DNA of 64,000 nucleotides from Durusdinium trenchii (lineage: Eukaryota; Sar; Dinophyceae; Suessiales; Symbiodiniaceae). Made by a program: the position numbers and the translations under genes. The first letter of the stretch is position 1. Every line of letters starts with the position of its first letter. The notes beneath the pieces were generated by a model. It did no database searches, was not told where the DNA came from, and saw only the letters and a list, made by a program, of their open reading frames with translations. Of the stretch, positions 1-10,709 are shown in pieces. The stretch covers positions 307,341 through 371,340 of the forward strand of contig CAXAMN010004158.1 of assembly GCA_963970005.1 (NCBI GenBank). Reading direction: 5' to 3'.

Positions 1-2380
1 TCCTTGCTATGATGCTCGATTCAACTTGGCAGTAAAAAACAAAGAAGGTACACTCACAGAGGTACTTACTGCAGTGCTGCGATTGTGTTCACATTCCTAA
101 GTCCTGGTCGTGTACGGTTACAAATCATGGATGGCATGGGAATCTCAGGAACAGCTTGGCAAGTTTCTTTGGCATGATGGAGCGCTGTGGCCGCTTTTTG
201 TGACTCGGTGCCATCTGATGAAAGATTTCTGAAAGAACATTGTGCGGATCGAGGTGCTTGTATCGATAGATGTCTTCTTCTTTGGACCCCACAGCCCTAC
301 AGCCCAGCTTAGGACACCTTCTCAATCAGCTTCGCTTTACTCTGAAGGAATCACCTTTGTGAGAGCGCATCTGGTTCTATCTGACATGAGCTTCAGGCGT
401 GGCTCCGTGTGAGGGTTTAGAAGCAAGGTCAACGACATGCACGCACACAAGAGCTTTTGCCAAATGATTTCATTCAGGGGCAATCAGAACCACTTCATTA
501 TCCGTCCAAAACTCCATGCGACTTGCCTCAATAGGCTAGATGCCCTCCTTATCTATGCAAATAAGAATCGAATTCGTGGCCGCCACAGTGGCCAATGCTG
601 CGGTTCTCAGGTGATGATCCATTTTTTGAAGTCCATCAGACTTTACCGCTACTTGGTGTGAAATCGCATCAAGGGTGGGTCAAATAGTTAGAACATGCAT
701 GAACGCGGTCCGTTATATAAGCGAGTACAAAGATCGACATTACAAGACATCGACTTTAAACCCAGCGCTGCTGGACAAGGTATTAAATTGCTCATGCATG
801 GTTGCATGGCTTCGTGTGAGCTTAATTGCCAAGCTTCGAGGTGCCAACCCACGACACTACCATTGCTTCCAGGACGAGGACGCCATGGGACTTCTCAAGG
901 GCAGCTTTCCATTGTATGTTGTGGTGCTAGCACGGTGTATGGTATACCGGACTTTTTGTTTTGTCTTCTGCAGCGTGCTGTGCCTAGTATGTGCACATGT
1001 GGTAAAAGCACATCTGAGGAACAATACTTAGAGCCCACCCACTCCATCAACGTTCATGGCCATTGAAGATTTGTAAGCTGCGATTGTGGTCGATGAAGTG
1101 GAAAATTCAAGAGCTTCTAGGCTGCTTTTTGAAACTAGACTTGGATGTATACTAAAGCGAGGTGTCTTTCATGAATTCCACCCTCATATCCCGATCGTCC
1201 AGGTTGAACCACTCTGCAGCGTCACGATCTTGAAGTGAGGGATGCGGAGCAAAAGGATGCATGAATGTGGGTGGGGGGCGTGACCAGCGTGACCATGATT
1301 TCAGGTACATCGCCTATACTAAGTATAGTCTTTGGAAGCATAGGGTACAATATATTTATATATATAGGTTACGTCACGTCCCACTTTTAAAGCTACTTCA
1401 AGTCGCATCCAGGTATCAGGTATACCCTCATTCTGAGCGCGCAAGCTGCGAAAGGAGAGTTGAGACACCTGATACCGAGATTCATAGTGACCCTTGGACC
1501 TAGGGTACGACTGGGGCCCCCATTTTTAGGAGTGCGAACCAATCGGCCAATCTTGGAGTCCCAAGTGTCTGGGACATGGAATTTCGGGCGTTGAAGAACC
1601 CTAGTTCGACTATTCCACAGGTACCTCAGTACTCAGTATAGGATCCTATATGAGGTCACATCACCTCTGGACAAAATGCATACCACGGCATCCTCACCGA
1701 GGCTTGCGTGGAAGACTTGAAGGCGGGCACCATGTGCCCAATGGACCCGATGGATGGATCATGAGCACCCCCGCCGCGGTCTCAAGGCCTCAAGGCAGAA
1801 GGCGGTCTCTACGTATGACCATGGTCAGGGGCCCCGAAGCAGAGAAGATGTCAGGGTGTCTCATATACCAGAAACCCTGTTTTTTGGTATAGGTATATAT
1901 ATATATATATCGTTATACAATGCATGTGCAGGAAACTTACAGTGTTGGGAATTCTATATATATATATATATAGTTCTATATGTAGTGACGAGATACCTCT
2001 ATATATAGTCTCTTTTTGTACTTTGTAATCACATCGTCACATTTTCTATAACGTCGGGTCCAGGTATAGCTTTAGTGACTTAATGTCTTCACCATTTCGG
2101 TCATGTTTCACCACCGAATGGCCTGGTCGCGTCTCGTAGTCGGGAAGGGGTAACCCTTCGTGTTGCAGCTTGGGTGGGGACCAGCAACTGCCCAAATGTT
2201 TCAGCTTGCTTCAAGCTGACGCCATACAGGGTAATGCTGATATATGATGGCGTCAACCCTGACAACTGTGAAACGGCATTCCGTTATAGAGAGCCCAGCA
2301 GCAGTTGGTGTACCGCTGGCGTGTAGCATCCTTGGGGCCAACGCCTTGCCGGTCGCGATGTCTGACAGCAAGGCATGTAG
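1..2380. other. No recognisable gene; AT-dinucleotide tracts
   Basis: No open frame here gives a recognisable protein, and the overlapping short frames on both strands look random. The visible structure is a set of (TA)n-rich tracts near 1351-1366, 1894-1910 and 1955-1971, and a 14-bp palindrome (TATAGGATCCTATA) at 1637-1650. Similar TA tracts recur through the window (near 5787, 13842, 20507, 40475, 41025, 43907 and 46577), so they are a background feature and not evidence of promoters. Confidence 0.5.
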
Positions 2381-2677
2381 GCTAACAAGTGGGCTGACGT
2401 GCTTGCTGGGGATGTGGTGGTCGCCCCACAAGTGGGGGAGAAGTTGTTCACCGGCGGTGTGGCACTTCTTCGGCTCTCGTCCATCACCGCGGGGGAGGCC
2501 ACAAGAGTTCGCGAGTTCGCTCCAAACTGGTGCCTAGAGCAGTTAGGAGTCCAGTCTGTGGCCCTTAGGCTTGGGCCGGAGATGTTCTGGCGGAGCAAAG
2601 ACGGCCGCCTTCAGACGCGGACCGCCGGGGTGTGCATCTTGACAGCTAGACCGCGGGCGTGGAACTTGCAGTTCTAG
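2381..2677 (+). CDS. Unassigned open frame, possible exon
   Basis: This frame is open for about 98 codons between a TAG at 2378-2380 and the TAG ending at 2677. It has no clear ATG at its left edge, so if real it is an internal or terminal exon. The translation has a mixed composition (for example ADVLAGDVVVAPQVGEKLF) and looks more protein-like than the competing frames on either strand. I do not recognise a domain. Overlapping frames of similar length mean chance is a real alternative. Confidence 0.18.
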   Translation, partial: ANKWADVLAGDVVVAPQVGEKLFTGGVALLRLSSITAGEATRVREFAPNWCLEQLGVQSVALRLGPEMFWRSKDGRLQTRTAGVCILTARPRAWNLQF

Positions 2678-2679
2678 TC

Positions 2680-5670
2680 AGCAATCATTCGAGCTACGCG
2701 TGGCTTTGGATTTTAGGGCTAAGTGCATTTTCGATGCTCTGCGCCTCTGCGCACTCCATGGAACATACCGGATCCCACGCGGCCGGATCGCGGACCGCGG
2801 ATAGCAGCGGACAGGATCTCGGATCTGCCGTCTGCCGACAGGCGGAGGCGACGTCCCAAAAGTCTGGATGGACATCGAAGCTGTTGGGTAAAAAGAAGAA
2901 GAGCAATCAGGAGGTGAAGCTTGGCGTGGAAACATCACTTGGCTCTGCAGGGATCATTCGGACCCTTATAGAACATGGCCATTTTCTTCGGAACGGTCGT
3001 GCGCACTGGGTGGTATACTGGGCATTCGAGTCATGTAGAGGCTTTCTTCCTCCGACATGTTTTCTCTTGACTGTTGAGGTCGTCTTGAAAGGACAACTGG
3101 CAAGGACAGCCCTGAACTATAGTGCAGGAGTAGTGCAGGATCATGCTGGACGACCTCAATGCAACGTCTCGTGGTGGCCACACCGGGACTCTTTGAAGAG
3201 TAGTGTTCAGCATTTTTCAGCTACAAACCAGTACGGTCCGGGCGGTCCAGTGTGCCACGGGGGCGCCCAGACCGGACGGGTGTGGCGTCCACAGCTCGAG
3301 TGTGTGTGAGAAAGAAGACTGAGGACAGTGGAAGAATACTATGCGAAGCTTTCCAAGAAGGTGGAAGCAAAAGAACTGGATCGCCCCTCAGCATGCCACG
3401 GTGTCCGACGATGCCCAACGGGGCGGTTGATGCCGTGTCTTTCGATGGGTTCCACGCGTGGCCCAGGTCCCAGGGTCCGGGTTCTTCTCCGCAACCGCAA
3501 CCGACGTTCCAACGCGAAACCCATGCCACGCCACCGGCACGCTTGAGTCGAAGCTGCCGGTGGCCCATGTGCTAGGCGAATGTGGAGGAGTCCTCAGATC
3601 CGTCAGAGACCAAATTGGGGGGGAACACATGGAGAATTTAAAGAGGGAGAACCAATCCCTACGCCTTCAGTCGTACCTTCGTTTCGTTTCAGTGGGACTG
3701 GGGTGGGTGCCATGTTCGGGTCCAGTCATACCTTCGTTTCGGAGGTACGACGAAGTCGGTGTAGGGAATGGGTTTTGCTCGATAATCCCTCATTGCCCTC
3801 GTCCGAGGGGGTCAGAGCGCCACTTCTGGAGCTACCTCCACAAAAAAGAGATCAACCCCAGCCTCGCACTTTGCTACGCTCTGCTACCGTCGGACGAGAA
3901 GTCACGGGTTCTTTCACGTCCTTCGTGGTCGATTTCGAACGGACGCTGCGATGAGGTGAGAAGTTCATTCAAGAGCTGCGCGCCAGAGACAAGTCCCCTG
4001 GCGAAAGACCGTCGCTCACCGTGCGTCGCGCGAGGCTGCGGCCCTCACCGTGTCGGTGTTCTTTTTTCAACCACCGGGGTTCACGGTGCGGCCGGGCACC
4101 GTGTCGGCGGAGGTTTGACCGTGTAGTTGTATGTTTCCAGTTGGCAGTACTATACAGAACATCTATGCGTAAAGCTTCCACGATGCATGTTTGTTTGTTA
4201 TTTTCAATGTTTTTTTGGATTAGTTTGCACGCGAATGTGGTTTGGCACAAAAGCATGTATTGCTTTTGTTAACTGATGTGAACTGTATGAATATATATAT
4301 ATATGTCGTGATTTTTATCAGATGCGCTGGAGGCTTTTGGATCAGCACTACGTGTGGTCCTGATCTATCCAGATCCGAGATAAAGGGTTCAGAGCCGTCG
4401 ACAGGATCTAGGATCCAAGTTTCGCTTCGAACACATGCAGCTAAAACAATCCAAAACTTGGATTCCTGTACCCGCCTGGTGGGATAAGCAGTGTTGTTTT
4501 TTTGGCAGATAGAACCCACTTTCTCCAAGTCTGGTAGTCGATTTATGTTTTCAAAATTGCAGACCGCCGACTAGTGTACTTGATGGACTTTTTCTCCATG
4601 CAAAATGGCAAAACCTTACATTTGATGTCCCCAAATGATTCAGGCGAAAAAAACATGTGGTAGGTGATCTACCCAGGAAAATGGGATAACCTGCAAAATC
4701 CTGCAAAACCTTTTTTCGGGGATTGAGCACCCCCCACTAAATATGAACATTTGTGTGATGCTTTTGGTGCTTTTCTCTCAAGTGGAACTGAATGAATCAA
4801 CGCCCCAGGGCAAGGAATCGTGCGAAGAACGCGGAACGACGAGAGCAGTGGAAGAAGGAGCAATTCGTGACTTATCGAATCACTGGGGGGGCGAGTGAGC
4901 TGTAATTTAGGGTGTTGATTGGTTTTGGCGGCAGAAACATGGGAGAGTTGTTGTTTTGCTTGTTTTGTTAGGTCAGCGGAGTTTATAGAGCCCTTGAATT
5001 CTCAACTGGACAGGTTCACAGGTCTGATACAGTTCACAGACGACCCTCCATTGGACAAATTGGACAGCCCTATTGTTTCTTCCCCTGTTTTCCTCGCCAA
5101 AGTTTGAGTGACAGGTACAAAACATGCGACGTCGTTAGCTATGTTAGCTCGAGGCCTCTGCAGATCTGCGGAAGTTCCTAACGTTGAAAGAGTCAGAGTC
5201 TGCAGATGAATACGCTCTTCTTCGGATCTGGGAACGTTGAAAGGGACCTCCCCGGCAGTTCCGACCTCCCAGGGCCCGGGTAGACGGATCTCGTTTCTTT
5301 CTGGTCAAGGCCTGCTAACCTGGTCGGCTCTCCCAAAGTGAAACACCCTGGGCCCGGTATAGACGGATCTGATCAGATCGTCGGGGTGTCGAACTGCCTG
5401 GGAGGTCTCCCTATTGAAAAAGTATACGCCATGTGTGAAGGAGACTGACTGGTAGAGTTCTTCATCGCTTGTGTATTCGGATAGTTTTGCGGATTCATGA
5501 GGATAGCTTCTTTCCATCCGGATGTGTGCGTTGCACTTTTTGCAGCGGTCACGCCCTTCCTATACCACCAGCTGGAGCATCAACCCGTTGGACTGGCCGA
5601 TCGGGGCAGAGGTGGTTCAAAAGCAGTTCAACATGTATAGGCATTATGTATACACCAATGTATATAATTG
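2680..5670. other. No recognisable gene
   Basis: Several frames of 100-220 codons overlap one another on both strands here, which is what GC-rich non-coding DNA with few stops produces. None shows a domain. Around 3650-3775 a sequence containing ACCTTCGTTTCG is present twice, once with an imperfect inverted partner of about 40 bp. CACCGTG-containing motifs recur at 4016-4110. I see no firm feature. Confidence 0.4.
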
Positions 5671-5674
5671 TGTA

Positions 5675-5777
5675 CCAGGACCTTCAAAGTTACCTAACTT
5701 GAGATCCTAGAATGAGGTCACTTAGTCCCTAAAGAGGTCACTTAGAGACTCCAAAGAGGTCACTTTGAAGGTCCTGG
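5675..5777 (+). mobile_element. MITE-like element, copy 1 (12-bp terminal inverted repeats)
   Basis: The element begins CCAGGACCTTCA and ends TGAAGGTCCTGG, giving 12-bp perfect terminal inverted repeats around about 80 bp of non-coding sequence. The interior holds three direct copies of a GAGGTCA motif. A second copy lies in reverse orientation at 30854-30964 and shares the interior, including AACTTGAGATCCTAGAATGA. The left flank is TA. The right flank reads GTCCTGG again before ATATA, so the TA duplication seen at copy 2 is not intact here. Confidence 0.65.
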
Positions 5778-5786
5778 GTCCTGGAT

Positions 5787-6209
5787 ATATATATATATAC
5801 CCTACACATCCAACGACGCAGTTTTCCTTGGATGTACGAAATGCGACGCAGTTTAACGGCATCATATGTTATTCGTCGCTCAAAAACTTCGTTAAGACAG
5901 TTTCGTTAAAAACGTGTTAAAAGTTGATAGATATATGTCTTAATTAAGTCCTGGCAGCACATTTTTCAACAAATTACTTTACTTCGAGTGATCCCCACCA
6001 TGGCATTTCAAAACAACCACGTTGACATCAACCTTGTTGTGTATTTCAGCCCATAGCACAAGTCCTTCAGCGCCAAGTCTTACTGTTTTGTCCGAAGCGA
6101 ATGCTTTCATCAGGAGACCTGCGCCCAACTAACAATACAACTCAGATCATTTCAGTAGTAGTCGTACTGGGTGGCCCAAGTGGTAGTATTACTATTTATT
6201 ACTATTTGT
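5787..6209. repeat. TA tract and GCGACGCAGTTT-type repeats
   Basis: No gene is visible. A (TA)n tract at 5785-5800 is followed by ACGACGCAGTTT near 5813 and ATGCGACGCAGTTTAACGG near 5839. The second motif reappears as ATGCGACGCAGTAAAACGG near 9129. Both places are also rich in GTTAA/AAAACTTCG words that occur in the arrays at 7.7-8.9 kb, so this looks like a degraded dispersed repeat. Confidence 0.35.
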
Positions 6210-6726
6210 TAGTAGTAGTGGTAGTGGTAGTGGTAGTGGCTGTGTGTTTGTGGTTGTGTGTTTGTGGTTGCGTTTGTGATTGCGTTTGTGGTTGTGCTTG
6301 TGGTTGCGTCTTTGTCGTTGAGGCTGTGGTTGTGTTTGTGGTTGCGTGCTTGTCATTGCGTGTTTGTGATTGTGGCTGTGGTTGTGTTTGTGGTTGTGCG
6401 TTTGTGATTGTGTTTGTGGTTGTGTGTTTGTGGTTGTGTGTTTGTGGCTTTGTGTTGGTGGTTGTGTGTTTGTGGTTGTGTGTTTGTGATATTGTGTTTG
6501 TGATATTGTGTTTGTGACTGTGTGTTTGTGATTGTGTGTTTCTGGTTGTGTGTTTCTAGTTGTGTTTTTGGTTATGTGTTTGTAGTTGTGTGCTTGTGGT
6601 TATGTTTGTGATTGTGTGTGGTACTGGTAGTGGTAGTGGTAGTGGTAGTGTTTGTAGTTGTGGTTGTGGTTGTGGTTGTGGCTGTGGTTGTGGTTGTGGT
6701 TGTTGTTGTTGTTGTTGCTGTTGTTT

Positions 6727-6769
<43 letters not shown>

Positions 6770-7316
6770 GTCTTTGTGTCTTTGTGTGTTTGTGGTTGTG
6801 TGTTTGTGGCTGTGTGTTTGTGGTTGTGGTTGCGGTTGTGCTTTTGTGGTTGTGTTTGTGGTTTGTGATTGTTGTTGTGTGTTTGTGGTTGTGTGTTTGT
6901 GGTTGCGTGATTGTGGTTGTGTGTTTGTGGTTCGTGTTTGTGGTTGTTTGTTTGTGGTTGTGTTTGCAGTTGTGTGTTTGTGGTTGTGTGTTTGTGATTG
7001 TGTTTGTGGTTGTGTGTGTGTGATCGTGTCTTCGTAGTTGTGTTTGTAGTTGTGTGTTTGCGGTTATGTTTGTGGTTTTGTGCTTGTGATTGTGTTTGCG
7101 ATTGTGTGTTTGAGATTGTGTGTGTCTCTGGTTGTGTGTTTCTAGTTGTGTTTGCGGTTGTGTTTGTGGTTATGTGTTTGCGATTGTGTCTTTGTAGTTG
7201 TGTTTGTAGTTGTGTGACTGTGTTTGTGATTGTGATTTTGTGTTTGTGATTGTGTGCTTCTGGCTGTGTTTGTGGTTGTGTGTTTGTGGTTATGTGTTTG
7301 TTGTTGTGTGCTGTTG
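6210..7316. repeat. Long GT-rich minisatellite (TGTTTGTGGTTG type)
   Basis: About 1.1 kb consists almost entirely of variants of TGTGTTTGTGGTTG on the plus strand, with internal blocks of (TTGTGG)n around 6655-6705 and (TTG)n around 6705-6770. The plus strand is T/G only over long runs, so the minus strand is C/A only and lacks stop codons. This explains the apparent 304-codon minus-strand frame of Gln/Thr/Asn/His/Lys repeats. I treat it as non-coding low-complexity DNA that grew by slippage and unequal exchange. Confidence 0.85.
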
Positions 7317-7320
7317 TTGA

Positions 7321-7412
7321 GGTCCGGCGGGGAACACTGGGCGCGGATGGTCGTGGTTGAGGTCCGGCAGGGAACACTGGGCGTGGATGGTCGTGGTTGA
7401 GGTCCGGCGAGG
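7321..7412. repeat. 40-bp tandem repeat, 2.3 copies
   Basis: Units at 7321-7360 and 7361-7400 differ at only two or three positions, and a partial third copy starts at 7401. Each begins GGTCCGGC and ends TCGTGGTTGA. The array abuts the GT-rich minisatellite but has a different, GC-rich sequence. Confidence 0.8.
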
Positions 7413-7659
7413 AGGGGAAGAAGAAGGAGGAGGAGGAGAAGGAGAAGTCAGCTAACATAAAATCTAACAACCCTCACCTGGCAGGTGGGGAAAAACAAGT
7501 TCAATAGCGCCTTTTTACCTGCACCATGCGTTGTAAACATCCACACGCGCCAATCTCGTCTTGGCAATCGCAAGCTTCACGCGTGCAATTTTAACCGCAT
7601 ACCGCTGAGTATGCTGCCCTCCAGAGTTGACGATCCCTGGCTACACATGTGCATTGCAG

Positions 7660-8890
7660 GGGCTAGAGTCACAGTTTTTTATATACAAAACTTGTTTCTT
7701 TAAAGTTTTTGTTAAACAAAGCTTCGAGCAAGGGGGGAGTCATGCTACAGTCACGCTAGAGTCACGGTAGAGTCACAGTTCTTTATATACAATACTTGTT
7801 TATTTAACCAGGCTAACGCCTGGCAGCCGCCGACCCCCAGGGAAGTGGATGGCCTAGGTTTAATGGGTTAAGAGTTTTTTCGAAAAATCGGGGCACCCAA
7901 AAAACAACACGGAACCCCTAGAGACATGATCTGTCACTGCATCACCAAAGTAGGCAGAAGAGAGCACGGCAAATGGGTTAGCATTTTTCTTTGAAAATCT
8001 GGGAACCCAAAAAACAACATGGAGCCCCTAGACAACCACAGAACTATCTAGAAACACCAGAGAAAAAATCCTGGAAAAACCCTCGCAAAGGCATGAAAGG
8101 CATGAGTAAAGCTTAGAAAAACCTTAGAAAATCATAGAAATCCAGCGGAAATCGTTTGCAAATGGAGGAAAATGGGTTAGCATGTTTCTTTGCAAATCTG
8201 GGAACCCAAAAAACAACACGGAGCCTTCACAAGTACCTAGAGAAACCAGAGGAAATGCTGGAAAACACCCTCGCAAAAGGCCTGAAGGGCATGAGTAAAT
8301 CTTACCAAAACCTTTGAAAATCCTAGAAATCCAGCGGAAAACGTTACAACATCTAGGAAAAACCAAGGGCACTGGCAGGGACCAGGCTGCGACCAGCCCG
8401 GGATTCGAGCCCGGGACCATTTAGGGACCGTGCTTATTTTCCCGCGCGGGTGGAGAGGGTGCCCCAATCCCCAGTAAGAAGCAAACCAATACATTTGGCA
8501 AAATCTTGGACACATCTTGCGCAACTCTTGCACAAATCCCGGGTACTTTTCGTCACTGCAACAAGGCTCCGGAGGGGTAGGGGAGGTATAGCCTTAGCCT
8601 TAATCATGGCCTTAGCCTTCATCAACAGCCACGCCTGACCCCACGAGTGGGGTCGGCGGATTTAAAGTTTTTGTTAAACAAAACTTCGAGCAAGGCGGGA
8701 GTCACGCTAGAGTCACGGTAGAGTCACGCTACAGTCACGCTAGAGTCACGGTAGAGTCAGAGTTTTTTATATACACAAGACTTGTGTCTTTAAAGATTTT
8801 GTTAAACAAAACTTCGAGCAAGGGGGGGAGTCACGCTAGAGTCACGGTAGAGTCACGCTACCGTCACGCTAGAGTCACGGTAAAGGGGTG
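7660..8890. repeat. Composite repeat block with GAGTCACG arrays
   Basis: A unit of about 130 bp contains TTTAAAG, GTTAAACAAA, CTTCGAGCAAGG and then tandem 11-bp words of the form GAGTCACGCTA/GAGTCACGGTA, followed by TTTTTTATATACA and CTTGT. It starts near 7699, 8661 and 8789; the last two are in direct tandem. The first is separated from them by a different array at 7865-8360. At 8637-8654 is an 8-bp inverted repeat (GACCCCAC, GA, GTGGGGTC). No coding potential was seen. Confidence 0.7.
7865..8360. repeat. Tandem repeat with GGGAACCCAAAAAACAACA core, three units
   Basis: Three copies of AATGGGTTAG followed by TTTCTTTGAAAATCTGG and ACCCAAAAAACAACA start near 7867, 7972 and 8171. The later two are about 200 bp apart and also share a downstream block with CCCTCGCAAA, GGCATGAGTAAA and AATCCAGCGGAAA. 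The array is inserted inside the flanking GAGTCACG block, so it is probably the younger of the two. Confidence 0.65.
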
Positions 8891-8899
8891 AACGTGTAG

Positions 8900-10596
8900 A
8901 CTGGCACCTGCTCACTAATTTAGGTCCGAATTAGCAAGGCTCCTCCAAAGGCATGAGAGGCTTGTAGGTACCACCCAGCTCTTTTGCCTTTTGCCTTCAA
9001 ATAGGGATAGACCTCTTTATATATACAACACCAACGAGTTAAATATAGAAAAAACTTAGGAAAATACGATAAAAACTTTCGAGTAACAAAAGTTTTTGTT
9101 AGTCACATTTTCTTGCAACTTTTGTGGAAAATGCGACGCAGTAAAACGGAGTCATTGATCCGTAAGGATAATACATATATATAAATATATCAGGAACATT
9201 CAATGGGTGTGCATTGGGCACCCCCTTAGCACCAAAACTCGGCACCCCAACACGCATCTTGGGCTGATGATCACCCATTTAAGAGTTATGAGGAAGAACG
9301 CTTTCCAAAACCAATCCACGCACCCTCTCGCCCATCTTCGCACCCCTTCACTCTTCGCAGGTTGCGGCGAAGCATTCTGTTCGAATCCGGCGCATAAAAC
9401 ACGGTCAATAGCCACATCATCCGCAGTTCCCAAGAGACACCCAATGTATCCTAGTTCATTCCAAGCTGTGTCCCATAAAAGAATCTAGAAGATATCTATA
9501 GCTCAACACGAACCAGCTCGCCTGTCTACCTTTCCACTCGATCTCCAGCCAGGGCCATGGCCGTCCAACCAACCGGCAAATTGAGTCCAACCGGCGCGCA
9601 CATCCGGATAGAACCCCTGCCGGTTCGTACCCGGCTTCCATATTGTTGTGAAGAAGGAAGCTGTCCAACGGTGGTGTGATGGTGACAAGCGGATGTTTAT
9701 AAAATGTTTGCGTGTATCACGTGCTCTCCGTTTCGTAGCGTTCGGCTGCAGCGCCTGCTGAGGTGAAGCTTTCCAACTTTGTGGCAGGTGCGTGTGGCGT
9801 GTCTTTTCGTTGGCCGTTCACGCGTTTGTTGGACCGCGACCTTCCAGGGGGATCGAGCGGTTTTGCTTCCGGGCATCACCATGTCCGCAAGACATGTCCG
9901 CAAAAAAACGTTGGACGCCCGGTTGGCCCGGTTGGGGTTTCTATGTTTTTCGCCTTCAAACGTAGAGAGGTGATTCGGGGTGTCCGGAAAAACCCACCGG
10001 ACTCCAGGAGGTGGATCCTGTTTTTGTTCGTACCGGGTCGCCGGTGGAACTGGGACAGCCACGTGGCGGTTCATGTTCCATGCAACAGCCGGGCGGCGTT
10101 TTTTGAAGGTGTAATACCCGTAATACCTCCAGGGTGATAGGTTTCCAATGCCACAAACTTCTTGAAGTGTTCAAACAAGTGCTGTTAAAATACATCCGAA
10201 ACATTTTGCAACATTGCCTCTCTTGAGGTCCAGGTGCAGCAAGCCACCGCGCACCAAAACATGTTTGTGTTTGGAACTGTTCAACACATGAATTCTAAAG
10301 TTCAACTTACTTCCTGCAGACTAGTTAAAAATTAGCGTTCCAGTTGTTATCCAATGCTTGAGAGCTTGTGAGGATGTACATAAAGCATGTTTTAGACAAT
10401 TCAGGCAAAACCGCTTGGATTGCATGGTTGACCTGTTTCATGCTTTGCCGGACGGCTTGCCACAACGAAAGACGGGTGTTCTTTTGGACAGCTTGCGAGC
10501 TTGAAGCGCTGGCGCGCGCCAGGTGTGGGTTCCGCCGTAAAGGATCTGCAAGGGAAAGACTGCTGCAAATGCCAAATGATTCTCGGCTCCCCTCAT
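8900..10596. other. No recognisable gene
   Basis: Frames of up to 125 codons overlap on both strands at 9700-10140, without recognisable domains. Near 9060-9150 the sequence carries AAAACTTTCGAG, GTTTTTGTTA and ATGCGACGCAGT words shared with 5.8 kb and 7.7-8.9 kb. A TA tract is at 9174-9190. Confidence 0.4.
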
Positions 10597-10703
10597 AGCG
10601 TCCGATCGCTCCGTTCGTAGCGATGCCAGGAGCCCCTAGTAGCTTCTTGTTCCTAGTCGTACGGCCAGGAGCCCCTAGTAGCGTCCTTGCTCCTAGTAGC
10701 AAG
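10597..10703 (-). repeat. TRNKKLL-encoding dispersed repeat, copy A
   Basis: On the minus strand this reads CTACTAGG..CTCCTGGC..ACTAGGAACAAGAAGCTACTAG, then GCATCGCTACGAACGGAGCG. The same two modules occur at 12038-12132 and 13501-13581 on the plus strand. The translation of the core gives TRNKKLL. I recall this word as abundant in translated Symbiodiniaceae genomic repeats, but cannot check it here. Modules are shuffled between copies, so the repeat is a mosaic. Confidence 0.6.
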
Positions 10704-10709
10704 TCAGGG

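Noticed and set aside
6556-7470. 304-codon minus-strand open frame rich in Gln, Thr, Asn, His and Lys
   Set aside because: It is a by-product of a C/A-only repeat strand without stop-forming bases. No start context or non-repeat domain supports a protein.
8398-8416. tRNA T-arm-like sequence CCCGGGATTCGAGCCCGGG
   Set aside because: The arm resembles a TpsiC stem-loop, but neither strand shows an acceptor stem, D arm or anticodon arm at proper spacing. It could be a B-box of an old SINE; not enough to call.
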